24,737 nt of DNA, taken from positions 1-24,737 of the forward strand of contig CAZXVU010000018.1 of NCBI GenBank assembly GCA_964644465.1, written 5' to 3'. Origin of the DNA: CAZXVU01 sp964644465. GTDB taxonomy: Bacteria; Chlamydiota; Chlamydiia; Chlamydiales; SM23-39. Of the stretch, positions 5,838 through 14,410 are shown in pieces. Each line of letters starts with the position of its first letter. Position 1 is the stretch's first letter. The translations under genes and the position numbers were made by a program. A model generated the notes under the pieces. That model had not been told where the DNA came from and ran no database searches. It saw only the letters and a list, made by a program, of their open reading frames with translations.

Positions 5838-6464
5838 ATGAAAGGTTTAGAGACTGGAAAAGACAAAATCCAAAAAATTTGCGATGCGCTGAGGAAAGAA
5901 ACTCTTGAGCCTGCAAAACAAGAAGCGCGTGAAATTGTCGAAAATGCCCATTTGCAAGCTTCTGAAATCGTAAGCGACGCTCAAAAAAAAGCCGCTTCTT
6001 TGATTCAATCTGCGGAAAAAGAAATTGAAGAAAATAAAAAAGTTTTTCAATCGACCTTAAACATTGCATGCCGTCAGAGCATCGAGCAGCTGAAGCATAA
6101 AATAGAACATGAACTTTTTGACCGCGAACTCTCCGATTTGGTCAAAAAAGAAATGGCCGATCCTAAAGTAATCGCCAATCTTTTAAACTCATTTATGCGA
6201 TCCATGGAAGAGAAGGGGATTGAAGAAGATTTTATCGCCGTGATTCCAAAAGACATTACTCCCCGTTCCATCAACGATCTCCTGGCTGCAAAAATTTTGG
6301 ACCGTCTTGAACATAAAACCGTTGTTGTGGGCGATTTCAATGGCGGTGTTCAAATCCGTTTGAAGGGGCGCCAGATAACCATTGACATTTCCGATACAGT
6401 CGTACGGGAATTGATCGCTCAGTATATCCGGCGGGACTTCCGCGATTTAGTTTTTAACGTCTAG
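5838..6464 (+). CDS. atpE: V-type ATP synthase subunit E
   Basis: Peripheral-stalk subunit of the membrane-bound V/A-type ATPase. The protein has 208 residues from ATG 5838; an in-frame TTG six bases earlier is less likely. The N-terminal half is a long charged helix with alanine and glutamine (EIVENAHLQASEIVSDAQKK), the coiled-coil typical of subunit E. The C-terminal half is a small globular domain ending FRDLVFNV, with GGVQIRLKGRQITIDIS near residues 167-183, the usual C-terminal pattern of the family. It is the first gene of the operon, six bases before the DUF2764 gene, and equals CT310 in position. Confidence 0.92.
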   Translation: MKGLETGKDKIQKICDALRKETLEPAKQEAREIVENAHLQASEIVSDAQKKAASLIQSAEKEIEENKKVFQSTLNIACRQSIEQLKHKIEHELFDRELSDLVKKEMADPKVIANLLNSFMRSMEEKGIEEDFIAVIPKDITPRSINDLLAAKILDRLEHKTVVVGDFNGGVQIRLKGRQITIDISDTVVRELIAQYIRRDFRDLVFNV

Positions 6465-6470
6465 AGGCGA

Positions 6471-7247
6471 ATGTCGCAATATTATTATGTGATTTCAACT
6501 TTGCCTCCGATTGCTTTGGGATCAAAGCCTGAGATCTCTTTCAAAGAGATCATGGATATGCTAGCTCTCAATTTGACGTCGGAAGATCTCCATTTGGTAG
6601 AGAAACTCTTAAGGCCAATCGACCTCTACAATATTCATGCTCTTTGGCTCGGGCTTCCTCTGGACGATCGAGGCAATTTTAACAGCAAACAATTGGAAGA
6701 AGCGCTTTTGGTCCGCGATATGCTCCCTTTATTCTTGAGTGAATATTTAGAGCGATATGAATCGATCTCTGACAGGCTCCGCTATTTTTCTTCCCTCTAT
6801 ACGTCTCTTTTCCGCGATGAGATTCCGAAGCTGAAGGGTTTTCTCTTAAAATATTATCAATTTGAGAGGGAATTGCGCCTGGTCCTCACAGGTCTAAGAG
6901 CAAAGAGGGCTGGCCGCGACCTGGTCCGCGAGCTTCAATTCGAAGATCCCGCAGATCCTCTTGTCGCTGAGATTCTCGCACAGAAAGATAGCCCTGATTA
7001 CACCCCTCCCAGAGAATACGAAGATTTAAAAGCTATTTTCATGGACACTATTTCCGACCCCCAGAAGTTGAACCGCGCTATTTTAGAATACCGCTTCAAG
7101 AAAATCGAAGAAATGGAGGAATACCAAGATTTTTCCATCGACCGGATTTTGGCCTATCTTGCCCGTCTGATCATCGTCGAATCGTGGGAAATGCTAGATA
7201 TTGGAAAAGGAATGATCGCAGTGGAACAATTGAGTCAGTATGGATAA
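6471..7247 (+). CDS. DUF2764 protein of the V-ATPase operon, candidate C-type central-stalk subunit
   Basis: This 258-residue soluble, mostly helical protein begins MSQYYYVISTLPPI. It occupies the place held in Chlamydia (CT309) and Borrelia V-ATPase operons by a DUF2764 protein. The central section, with LKGFLLKYYQFERELRLVL followed by TGLRAKRAGRDLVREL, resembles helical parts of archaeal subunit C (eukaryotic d), which caps the rotor. No separate subunit C gene exists in this operon, so it may fill that role; this is an inference. The stop overlaps the atpA start by eight bases, indicating coupled translation. Confidence 0.85.
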   Translation: MSQYYYVISTLPPIALGSKPEISFKEIMDMLALNLTSEDLHLVEKLLRPIDLYNIHALWLGLPLDDRGNFNSKQLEEALLVRDMLPLFLSEYLERYESISDRLRYFSSLYTSLFRDEIPKLKGFLLKYYQFERELRLVLTGLRAKRAGRDLVRELQFEDPADPLVAEILAQKDSPDYTPPREYEDLKAIFMDTISDPQKLNRAILEYRFKKIEEMEEYQDFSIDRILAYLARLIIVESWEMLDIGKGMIAVEQLSQYG

Positions 7248-9006
7248 GAAAACGCATGCAACCGGCACAGTCGTGCAGGCTTTTGGAAACCTCTTGCACG
7301 TCCGCTTCGAAGGTACGATCCGGCAAGGGGAAATCGCCCGAGTCATCGTCGGAAAAGAATCTCTTCTTTCCGAAGTGATCGAGATCGCAGGCAACGAAGC
7401 TAAAATTCAGGTTTTTGAAGACACTCGTGGTGTTAAATTCAACACGCCAGTCCATTTTGCTGGGCATCTTTTGGATGCAGAGCTTGGGCCTGGCTTATTG
7501 ACCTCGATCTTCGACGGACTCCAAAATCCTCTCGAGAAGGTCGCAAATGCGACTGGAGTTTATCTGTCCCGCGGTGTTTATCTGCCCTCTCTCGACCGAG
7601 AAAAAAATTGGGACTTCATGCCGATTGCAAAAGTCGGGGATGTTCTGACTAGAGGGGAAACTCTCGGTTCTGTCCATGAAGGGCGTTTCGAACATTTGAT
7701 CATGGTGCCTTTTTCCCATTATGGAAAAGTAAAGATCACCCATGTTGCAAAAGCTGGCCCTTACACGATCGACACGGTCATTGCGCATGGAGAAGATGAG
7801 AAAGGCAAACATCTTGAGTTTACAATGGTCCAGAAGTGGCCTGTGAAAAATGGTTTGCTTGAAGGGAAAAAGGTGCGTCCATCTCGAATGATGGACACCG
7901 GCATGCGGATCTTAGATACCCAATTTCCTGTCTTGAAAGGGGGGACTTTCTGTTCACCTGGCCCATTCGGAGCTGGAAAGACGGTGATGCAGCACCACCT
8001 CTCAAAATATTCCGACGTCGACATTGTCGTCATCGTTGCATGCGGCGAGCGCGCCGGGGAAGTCGTCGAAGTTCTCCGTACATTCCCGCAGCTGATCGAT
8101 CCCCATACGAATGAGTCGCTGATGAAGCGAACCGTCATGATTTGCAATACTTCCTCCATGCCGGTCGCCGCCCGAGAGGCTTCCGTGTATATGGGCGCAG
8201 CGATTGCTGAATACTATCGCCAGATGGGCCTTGATGTGCTCCTTCTCGCCGATTCAACATCCCGCTGGGCGCAAGCCATGCGCGAAATGTCGGGACGCCT
8301 CGAAGAAATTCCTGGCGAAGAGGCATTCCCCGCTTATCTTGCTTCTCGGATCTCCGCTTTTTATGAAAGAGCGGGTGTTCTCCAACTGAAAAATGGAAAA
8401 GAAGGATCTCTTACCATTGGCGGCAGCGTATCTCCTGCAGGTGGGAATTTTGAAGAACCTGTTACTCAGGCTTCTCTTGCCATTGTGGGTGCTTTCCACG
8501 GTCTCTCACGCGCCCGATCCGATGCCCGCCGCTATCCTGCGATCGATCCGCTCATATCATGGACGAAATATCTCAATGAAGTAGGACAGGAGCTTGATCC
8601 TAGACTCCATGGCTGGGCAGACAAGGTACGCCATGCAGCCAACATCCTCCGTAGAGGCGATGAGATTGGCAAAAGGATGGAGGTCGTTGGCGAAGAAGGA
8701 GTCGCATTGGACGATATGGTTCTTTATTTGAAATCGGAACTCTATGAATTCTGCTATTTACAGCAAAATGCTTTCGACAAAGAGGATACCTATTGCCCAC
8801 TGGAACGGCAGATTGAGCTCTTTGGGCTTATTCAAAAGATTTTCGACTTCAATTTCGAATTCGATGTCCATGACGCTGCCCGCAGCTTCTTTTTGAATTT
8901 GCAAAATGAGATCAAGAACATCAACTTCCTGCCCTTCCATTCGCCTCGATATCACGAAGCAATGGCAGCAGTAGAAGAAAAGATCAACGCGAAGAAGAAA
9001 AAATAG
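7240..9006 (+). CDS. atpA: V-type ATP synthase subunit A (catalytic)
   Basis: Catalytic subunit that binds and hydrolyses or makes ATP in the A3B3 head. The 588 residues match family length. The P-loop GPFGAGKT is at 241-248, with K247 and T248 in place. Downstream are ACGERAGEV, with the catalytic glutamate region, LLLADSTSRWAQAMRE as the Walker B area and the SGRLEEIPGEEAFPAYL signature. The extra 'non-homologous region' typical of A/V-type subunit A lies before the P-loop at about 110-190. It overlaps the DUF2764 gene by eight bases and is followed seven bases later by atpB. Confidence 0.98.
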   Translation: MDKKTHATGTVVQAFGNLLHVRFEGTIRQGEIARVIVGKESLLSEVIEIAGNEAKIQVFEDTRGVKFNTPVHFAGHLLDAELGPGLLTSIFDGLQNPLEKVANATGVYLSRGVYLPSLDREKNWDFMPIAKVGDVLTRGETLGSVHEGRFEHLIMVPFSHYGKVKITHVAKAGPYTIDTVIAHGEDEKGKHLEFTMVQKWPVKNGLLEGKKVRPSRMMDTGMRILDTQFPVLKGGTFCSPGPFGAGKTVMQHHLSKYSDVDIVVIVACGERAGEVVEVLRTFPQLIDPHTNESLMKRTVMICNTSSMPVAAREASVYMGAAIAEYYRQMGLDVLLLADSTSRWAQAMREMSGRLEEIPGEEAFPAYLASRISAFYERAGVLQLKNGKEGSLTIGGSVSPAGGNFEEPVTQASLAIVGAFHGLSRARSDARRYPAIDPLISWTKYLNEVGQELDPRLHGWADKVRHAANILRRGDEIGKRMEVVGEEGVALDDMVLYLKSELYEFCYLQQNAFDKEDTYCPLERQIELFGLIQKIFDFNFEFDVHDAARSFFLNLQNEIKNINFLPFHSPRYHEAMAAVEEKINAKKKK

Positions 9007-9013
9007 AGACCTT

Positions 9014-10330
9014 ATGAGAAAAGTCTACGATAGGATTATCGATATGCGAGGCAACTTAATCACTGTGGCCGCCGAAGGCGTTTCACTGGGAGAAGTAGCG
9101 CGCATTCACAAGAGCAATGGGACGTCAACCTATGCCTCTGTTCTTCGCTTCGACGACGATCTTGTTACCCTGCAAGTCTTTGAATCGATACGCGGCATTT
9201 CGACCGGGGACCAGGTCACCTTTTTAGGTCGGCAGATCCGCGCCACATTTTCTGACTCTTTGTTGGGACGCCGCATGAATGGTACAGGAGCGCCTATCGA
9301 TGGCGGGCCTGATATTGTAGGTGACGAAGTGGACATCGGCCAGCCCTCTTTCAATCCAACGCGCCGGATTGTCCCCCGCGAACAAGTGCGTACGAATATC
9401 CCGATGATCGACGTCTTCAACTGTCTGGTCAAATCGCAAAAAATTCCGATTTTTTCCGTTGCCGGAGAGCCTTACAATGCCCTTCTGATGCGGATCGCCA
9501 ACCAGACAGATGCGCAAGTCGTTATCATTGCCGGCATGGGCCTCCGCTTCGACGACTACCAAGCCTTCATCGATAATGCCGAAAAAGCCGGATCGATCGA
9601 AAAAACAGTGATGTTCATCCACAGAGCCACCGATCCCGCTGTTGAATGCATTCTCGTCCCAGACATGGCGCTCGCAGTCGCGGAAAAATTTGCTCTAGAA
9701 GGGAAAGACGTCTTAGTGCTCTTGACCGATATGACTGCTTTTGCCGATGCGATCAAAGAAATTTCCATCACAATGGACCAGATTCCTTCCAATCGAGGAT
9801 ATCCTGGTTCTCTCTATTCAGATCTAGCATCTCGATACGAGAAAGCCGTCGATATCGATGGCAGCGGTTCGATTACGATTATTTCCGTCACAACTATGCC
9901 GGGCGGCGACGTAACCCATCCTATTCCTGATAACACGGGCTATATTACCGAAGGGCAATTCTACCTTCATGACGGTTCGATCGATCCTTTCGGCTCTCTT
10001 TCGCGCTTAAAGCAGCAAGTCATCGGCAAGGTGACTCGCGAAGACCATGGAGATCTTGCGAATACGATGATCCGACTTTATGCCGACTCGAAAAAGGCCC
10101 GCGAGCGCCAGGGAATGGGCTTCCGCCTTTCCCGTTGGGATGAAAAACTGCTCCGATATTCTTTCCTCTTTGAAGAGAGAATGATGAACCTCCAAGTCAA
10201 TTTACGCCTTGAAGACGCCCTGGACCTAGGATGGCTTACGTTGGCTGAATGCTTTGATTTGGAAGAGATTGGTATTAAGAAACAAATTTCAGACAAATAT
10301 TGGCCGCGCGAAGCGACCCCTGAACGATGA
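9014..10330 (+). CDS. atpB: V-type ATP synthase subunit B (regulatory)
   Basis: Non-catalytic nucleotide-binding-fold subunit that alternates with subunit A in the head. The 438 residues are normal for the family. The P-loop is degenerate as expected: IFSVAGEPYNALL replaces the GxxxxGKT of subunit A. Family motifs are RMNGTGAPIDGGP, the NIPMIDVFNCLVKSQKIPIF block, VLLTDMTAFADAIKEIS and the PSNRGYPGSLYSDLASRYE segment. It overlaps atpD by four bases (ATGA), so the head and stalk genes are translationally coupled. Confidence 0.98.
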   Translation: MRKVYDRIIDMRGNLITVAAEGVSLGEVARIHKSNGTSTYASVLRFDDDLVTLQVFESIRGISTGDQVTFLGRQIRATFSDSLLGRRMNGTGAPIDGGPDIVGDEVDIGQPSFNPTRRIVPREQVRTNIPMIDVFNCLVKSQKIPIFSVAGEPYNALLMRIANQTDAQVVIIAGMGLRFDDYQAFIDNAEKAGSIEKTVMFIHRATDPAVECILVPDMALAVAEKFALEGKDVLVLLTDMTAFADAIKEISITMDQIPSNRGYPGSLYSDLASRYEKAVDIDGSGSITIISVTTMPGGDVTHPIPDNTGYITEGQFYLHDGSIDPFGSLSRLKQQVIGKVTREDHGDLANTMIRLYADSKKARERQGMGFRLSRWDEKLLRYSFLFEERMMNLQVNLRLEDALDLGWLTLAECFDLEEIGIKKQISDKYWPREATPER

Positions 10331-10935
10331 CTGTAAAGCTAACTAAGAACGAGCTCCGTTTACAACAGACCCGTCTTGCGCAGTTCATGCGTTATCTCCC
10401 CACATTGCAGCTCAAAAAAGCGATGCTGCAATTCGAGGTTACCCTCGCTCAGATGGAGATCACCCGTTTAAAAGAAGACCTTCTTAAAATCCGCCTGCAA
10501 GTCGATGAATTTGCTCCGCTTCTATTGGAAAAAGTTGATGTTGATCTCGTTCAATACGCCGATGTGCTCCATGTTAAAAAAAAATATGAGAACATCGCAG
10601 GTGTTGAAATCCCACTCCTAGAGAAAGTCGTATTCCGCGAACCTGAATATTTCCTTTTCGATACTCCTGTTTGGACGGAACGGGCGACTGAAATGCTCCG
10701 CGAACTGGTCACTTCACGTGAAAAAATCAGTATCGCCGAAGAAAAAAGACGCGCTTTGGAAAAAGAATTGCGCGAAGTTTCCATCCGCGTCAATCTTTTC
10801 GAAAAGATCCTCATTCCGAGATCGGAGGATAATATTAAAAAGATCCGCATTTTTCTGGGAGACCAGCAACTTGCAGCGGTGGCCCAAGCGAAAGTCGCTA
10901 AACGGAAAATCGCTCTGAAAAAGGCTAATCAATGA
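10327..10935 (+). CDS. atpD: V-type ATP synthase subunit D (central stalk)
   Basis: Rotor axle subunit linking the A3B3 head to the membrane ring. It has 202 residues, with a basic N-terminal helix beginning MTVKLTKNELRLQQTRLAQF and a C-terminal helix ending KRKIALKKANQ; these two long antiparallel helices form the axle in the family. The central part, around VEIPLLEKVVFREPEYFLFD, is the globular knob. The gene overlaps both neighbours by four bases. No gene for the small stalk subunit F is found in the operon. Confidence 0.95.
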   Translation: MTVKLTKNELRLQQTRLAQFMRYLPTLQLKKAMLQFEVTLAQMEITRLKEDLLKIRLQVDEFAPLLLEKVDVDLVQYADVLHVKKKYENIAGVEIPLLEKVVFREPEYFLFDTPVWTERATEMLRELVTSREKISIAEEKRRALEKELREVSIRVNLFEKILIPRSEDNIKKIRIFLGDQQLAAVAQAKVAKRKIALKKANQ

Positions 10936-12854
10936 TCGTCAATCTTCATAAATATCTCATTTATGGAAACCGCGATGAAATGGATCGCTTTTTTTCCCTC
11001 GCGCAAAGAGCAGGCTTTATTGAGTTCATCGGTCTTTCCCATAAAAAAGCACTGGAACTTCCCGAAGGCGCGAAAAACATTCTCTCTGCAATTAAAATCG
11101 CTCGGCAGCATACAGCTCCTGCCATTGAAGCATACCCTACCTATCCCCCTGCGGAAAAACTCGCTGAACAGATTCTTTCGATCAATGCGAACCATGAAAG
11201 ACTTCTCGAAGAGCAACGGATATTAACGGCTGAGATTGCCCGCATTGCGGCCTTCGGCAATTTTTCCAGATTGGAGCTCGATCAACTGGAACGGGAATCG
11301 AAAAGAGTCGTCCAATTTTTCTGCATGAAGAGCGATTTAGCTCACGAAGTGATGCATCCCTCTGAAGTCATCTATATCGGCACCGAATACGATCTCGATT
11401 ATTTTGTAGCGATCAACAAAGAGCGTACCCAGTATCCGAAAATGATCGAGATATTGATTGATAGGCCAGTCGGCGAATTGCGCGAGAGGCTTCATCTCGT
11501 CCGCGAAGAGATCGCAAAAACAGAAAAAGATCTGCACGATTCTGCAATCGCACTTCCCTATTTGCAAAATGGACTGATCGACTTTCTGAATGACTACCAT
11601 TTAAGGCTCGCGAAACACGATGCAGCGCTTCCTTTAGGCGATTCCCTTTTCGCCATAGAGGCTTGGGTCCCTGAAACAAAAATTAAAGCCCTGAACGGTT
11701 TATTGAGCGGCCTGAATGTCGAATGCGAGGAGATCTCCATCGAGTCCACTGAAGTCAAGCCGACCTATATGGAAAACAAAGGCGCCGCAAAAATCGGCGA
11801 AGACCTGGTCCATTTCTACGATACTCCCTCGAACACCGACAAAGATCCATCTCTATGGATCCTCATTTTCTTCTCTTTTTTCTTTGCGATGATCATCTCC
11901 GATGCTGGGTATGGGCTTGTTTATCTGACGATCGGCTTAATCCTCAAATGGAAATTGCCAAAAGCTTCCGGCTTTATGAGACGCTTTACCAAACTCATCA
12001 TCACGATCGGCTGTTGCTGCATCGTATGGGGCGTAGTGACAGCCTCTTTCTTCGGCATTGAGATTGGCCCTGATAATCCTTTCCGCAAAACCTCTTTCCT
12101 CCATTATATGGCCACACAAAAGGCCGAATATCATTTGGAAAGAAAAGATGACGTCTATCACGAATGGGTCAAAGAATTCCCCGCTGTAGCAACTGCAACA
12201 GATGGACACGATTTTCTTGTAAAAGGGCAGAAAGAAGAAGATGGATCGATCAAATATCCCATCCTTGAGGAATTTTACGATAACATCCTTCTTGAATTTT
12301 CACTCCTTGTCGGCCTAATACACATCTCTCTTTCATTCCTACGCTATATGCGGAGAAGCCCCGCCGGCATCGGATGGATTATCTTTATGGTGGGCGGCTA
12401 TCTCTACTTCCCCTCGATCCTTGATGCCACATCAATGGTCAACTTTATGGGTTGGATTTCGAAACCTATCGCCTATGCTATAGGCCAGCAGATGGTCTAT
12501 GGAGGGCTTGGTTTGGTCCTTGTGATCTCCCTGGCCCAAGGAAGAAGATGGGGCGCTCTTCATGAACTGACCAATGCGATTCAGGTTTTTGCCGATGTTC
12601 TTTCCTACCTGCGCCTTTATGCCCTTGCCCTTGCAGGCATGATCATGGCGAGCACTTTCAATGAAATGGGCATGAAAGTGGGATTTATCGGCGGATTTAT
12701 CATCATTGTCATCGGACACATTGTAAATATAAGCCTTTCGACGATGGCGGGCGCAATCCACGGCCTCCGTCTCAACTACCTCGAATGGTACCACTATAGT
12801 TTCGAAGGAGGCGGCCGTCTTTTCAACCCCCTTCGATTACGGAAAGTTAAATAG
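10932..12854 (+). CDS. atpI: V-type ATP synthase subunit I (membrane stator)
   Basis: Membrane subunit that forms the ion half-channel against the K ring, equivalent to eukaryotic subunit a. The 640 residues comprise a cytoplasmic N-terminal half (to about 300) with helical stretches, then a membrane half starting at SLWILIFFSFFFAMIISDAGYG. The essential arginine lies in VFADVLSYLRLYALALAGM, R561, in the helix facing the ring. The C-terminus LNYLEWYHYSFEGGGRLF is a family signature. It overlaps atpD by four bases; atpK follows after eight bases with a good ribosome site (AGGAG). Confidence 0.97.
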   Translation: MIVNLHKYLIYGNRDEMDRFFSLAQRAGFIEFIGLSHKKALELPEGAKNILSAIKIARQHTAPAIEAYPTYPPAEKLAEQILSINANHERLLEEQRILTAEIARIAAFGNFSRLELDQLERESKRVVQFFCMKSDLAHEVMHPSEVIYIGTEYDLDYFVAINKERTQYPKMIEILIDRPVGELRERLHLVREEIAKTEKDLHDSAIALPYLQNGLIDFLNDYHLRLAKHDAALPLGDSLFAIEAWVPETKIKALNGLLSGLNVECEEISIESTEVKPTYMENKGAAKIGEDLVHFYDTPSNTDKDPSLWILIFFSFFFAMIISDAGYGLVYLTIGLILKWKLPKASGFMRRFTKLIITIGCCCIVWGVVTASFFGIEIGPDNPFRKTSFLHYMATQKAEYHLERKDDVYHEWVKEFPAVATATDGHDFLVKGQKEEDGSIKYPILEEFYDNILLEFSLLVGLIHISLSFLRYMRRSPAGIGWIIFMVGGYLYFPSILDATSMVNFMGWISKPIAYAIGQQMVYGGLGLVLVISLAQGRRWGALHELTNAIQVFADVLSYLRLYALALAGMIMASTFNEMGMKVGFIGGFIIIVIGHIVNISLSTMAGAIHGLRLNYLEWYHYSFEGGGRLFNPLRLRKVK

Positions 12855-12862
12855 GAGTTTTT

Positions 12863-13285
12863 ATGAATTTTGATATGATTGGACCTGCAATCGTGCTGGG
12901 TCTAGGATGCATGGGAAGCTCGATCGGCTGCGGGATTGCCGGCATGGCCTCTCATGGTGTTATGACCCGAGTCGACGAAGGACACGCTAAGTTTATTGCT
13001 CTTTCAGCGATTCCCTCTTCCCAGGCGATTTACGGCTTTATCCTCATGATCGTCATGAGAGGTGCGATTCGTTCCGGCAGCTTGCCCGCACTCTCTGGAA
13101 TCGGCATTGGCCTTTTCGTCGGTTTAGCGATTATGTTCTCCTCGATCTACCAAGGAAAGTGCGCAGTTACGGCCATCCAAGCCTCAGCAAAACAGCCAGG
13201 CATCTATGGCAAAACGATCATCGCTCTCGGTATCGTCGAGTCGTTTGCTCTGTTCGCCTTCGTCTTCGCATTACTTCTGATGTAA
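12863..13285 (+). CDS. atpK: V-type ATP synthase subunit K (rotor ring)
   Basis: Proteolipid that forms the rotating ion-binding ring. The 140 residues contain four hydrophobic helices in two hairpins, as in the double-hairpin V-type family. The ion-binding carboxylate is E126 in ALGIVESFALF in the last helix; the first hairpin has Q54 (PSSQAIYGF) instead of a carboxylate, and Q97 sits in IYQGK. The spacing Q54-Q97-E126 nearly equals the Q65-Q110-E139 set of Enterococcus hirae NtpK, and S53 takes the place of T64, which suggests sodium binding. An AGGAG site precedes the ATG. It is the last gene of the operon; a strong terminator begins nine bases after the stop. Confidence 0.96.
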   Translation: MNFDMIGPAIVLGLGCMGSSIGCGIAGMASHGVMTRVDEGHAKFIALSAIPSSQAIYGFILMIVMRGAIRSGSLPALSGIGIGLFVGLAIMFSSIYQGKCAVTAIQASAKQPGIYGKTIIALGIVESFALFAFVFALLLM

Positions 13286-13293
13286 TTGATTCG

Positions 13294-13324
13294 GGCCCTT
13301 CATTCCGAAGGGCCTAGTTTTTTT
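13294..13324 (+). terminator. intrinsic terminator of the V-ATPase operon
   Basis: An eight-base-pair stem GGCCCTTC (13294-13301) and GAAGGGCC (13307-13314) with the loop ATTCC is followed after TAG by seven T residues (13318-13324). This is a textbook plus-strand terminator nine bases past the atpK stop. Nearly all of it lies inside the 3' end of the convergent acetyltransferase gene, whose last codons (PKKLGPSE) are read from the same bases. No U-run exists for the minus-strand direction. Confidence 0.93.
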
Positions 13325-13713
13325 GGAGCTTTGTTATCGATGATGCCCGCTTTGAAAATGTGGAAGCCGCATTTTTGATAGAAGGATTCCAACTCTGGTG
13401 CAAAAGTGACCTGGATGCATTGAATTCCCTCTTGGGTGAGATCTGCAACAGCTTTGGCGACGATCGCTTTGCCAATGCCTTTCTTCTGAAATTTGGGAGA
13501 TACAAGCAGATCGAGAAGAAAAGCATCGGCGACGCCATCGCTTAGAACATTGAGAAATCCTATGAGCGATCCCTGCTCTCTGACTGTATAGTGAGAATAG
13601 GAGTTTGCCAGGACCTTATCGAATTTCCCAAAATGATCCCAGCCGGCTGCAGCCCGAAGCTCCTCGATTTCTTGAGGCTCTACGGGCGCATTCCGCTGGA
13701 TAGAAAACTTCAC
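13300..13713 (-). CDS. GNAT-family N-acetyltransferase
   Basis: This 137-residue cytosolic protein should transfer an acetyl group from acetyl-CoA to an unknown amine. The acetyl-CoA motif A follows the strand FLLDLLVSP and reads KFQKKGIGKAIV at 74-85 (the Q/R-x-x-G-x-G/A loop). The C-terminal motif FYQKCGF at 111-117 is the usual motif-B Tyr/Gly-Phe element. Length is typical of single-domain GNATs. It is overlapped at the 5' side by the stop of the exported-protein gene (four bases), so the two form a small minus-strand operon, and at the 3' side by the V-ATPase terminator. The substrate is not predictable. Confidence 0.88.
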   Translation of the reverse strand: MKFSIQRNAPVEPQEIEELRAAAGWDHFGKFDKVLANSYSHYTVREQGSLIGFLNVLSDGVADAFLLDLLVSPKFQKKGIGKAIVAKAVADLTQEGIQCIQVTFAPELESFYQKCGFHIFKAGIIDNKAPKKLGPSE

Positions 13714-14219
13714 AGGTTGGCTTCTGCTGGATGATTGCGGGTATCGAGATAAACACAGAGGGAAGAAACTCGAAGGAGAAGATCTCTTTCGGAGGGTTCG
13801 AGGGGCCCTTGTTTTGTAAGGACAGCATCGATTTGCTGAAAATCTTGGTCGATCAGAAGAGCTGCTTGCAAGTTGGGGAGCATCTCAATCATTAGGCCCA
13901 TTTTTTGATTCAGGTCTTCGCCCATTGCGACAATTTCGGCTTTTGGAAGAGGATTTTCAGGAGAACCATCTTCTTGGGAGGCGATTTGGACGGCGAGAGC
14001 CTGGATCTCATGGTTGAGCTGATCTGCGTCTTGAACAAAAGGGGTCAGTTCTCCGTTTAAGAAGGCTGTTCGGCCTGGAACGGTTTCAAGATGGTGTCTA
14101 CGGACAACTTCAACTGCTTGAGCCAGTGCTGGATCTGCAGGTTGGACAATAGCGGCTGGGGAGGACATCAAATAAATAGTTGAAAGCAATATCATATAAA
14201 CTCTCGTTAAACCAATCAT
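13710..14219 (-). CDS. exported helical protein, function unknown
   Basis: This 169-residue protein starts MIGLTRVYMILLSTIYLMSSPAA, a likely signal peptide with cleavage near SPA-A. The mature part is predicted helical, with heptad-like runs (DADQLNHEIQALAVQIASQ, then EDLNQKMGLMIEMLPNLQ) and is acidic. I do not recognise a family. It lies upstream of the acetyltransferase with a four-base overlap, which suggests co-translation. The role is unknown; a periplasmic helical protein is the most that can be said. Confidence 0.7.
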   Translation of the reverse strand: MIGLTRVYMILLSTIYLMSSPAAIVQPADPALAQAVEVVRRHHLETVPGRTAFLNGELTPFVQDADQLNHEIQALAVQIASQEDGSPENPLPKAEIVAMGEDLNQKMGLMIEMLPNLQAALLIDQDFQQIDAVLTKQGPLEPSERDLLLRVSSLCVYLDTRNHPAEANL

Positions 14220-14224
14220 TATAA

Positions 14225-14410
14225 TCCTTTTATGATTTTTTTTCCAGTCATACCATTTCTGTAGGACGTTGCTATTTTGTCCTTGCGGACCTGTATAAAA
14301 AAATGGGCGATTCAGAAAATCGAAAAACAGCTCTAAAATCTGCCCAATCTATTTATGAAAAGTATGGGATGCTCCTTTGGATCGAATTGACTAAATCAAT
14401 ACTTATCTAA
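14225..14410 (+). pseudogene. remnant of a TPR-type protein gene (3' end)
   Basis: After an in-frame stop at 14222-14224 this frame stays open for 61 codons to TAA 14408-14410. The peptide, containing CYFVLADLYKKMGDSENRKT and then AQSIYEKYGMLLWIELTKS, has the look of the last repeat and C-terminus of large TPR ATPase or regulator proteins (LY.. GD..KA...L..A..IY...G..LW.E). The ATG at 14303 would give only 35 residues. The rest of the gene is absent, so this is most simply a decayed 3' fragment. It overlaps the end of the CCCH protein gene by 15 bases. Chance resemblance cannot be excluded. Confidence 0.4.

Noticed and set aside
7761..8159. Long antisense frame inside atpA (132 codons)
   Set aside because: It is a shadow of a strongly conserved coding gene, with no start context or domain.
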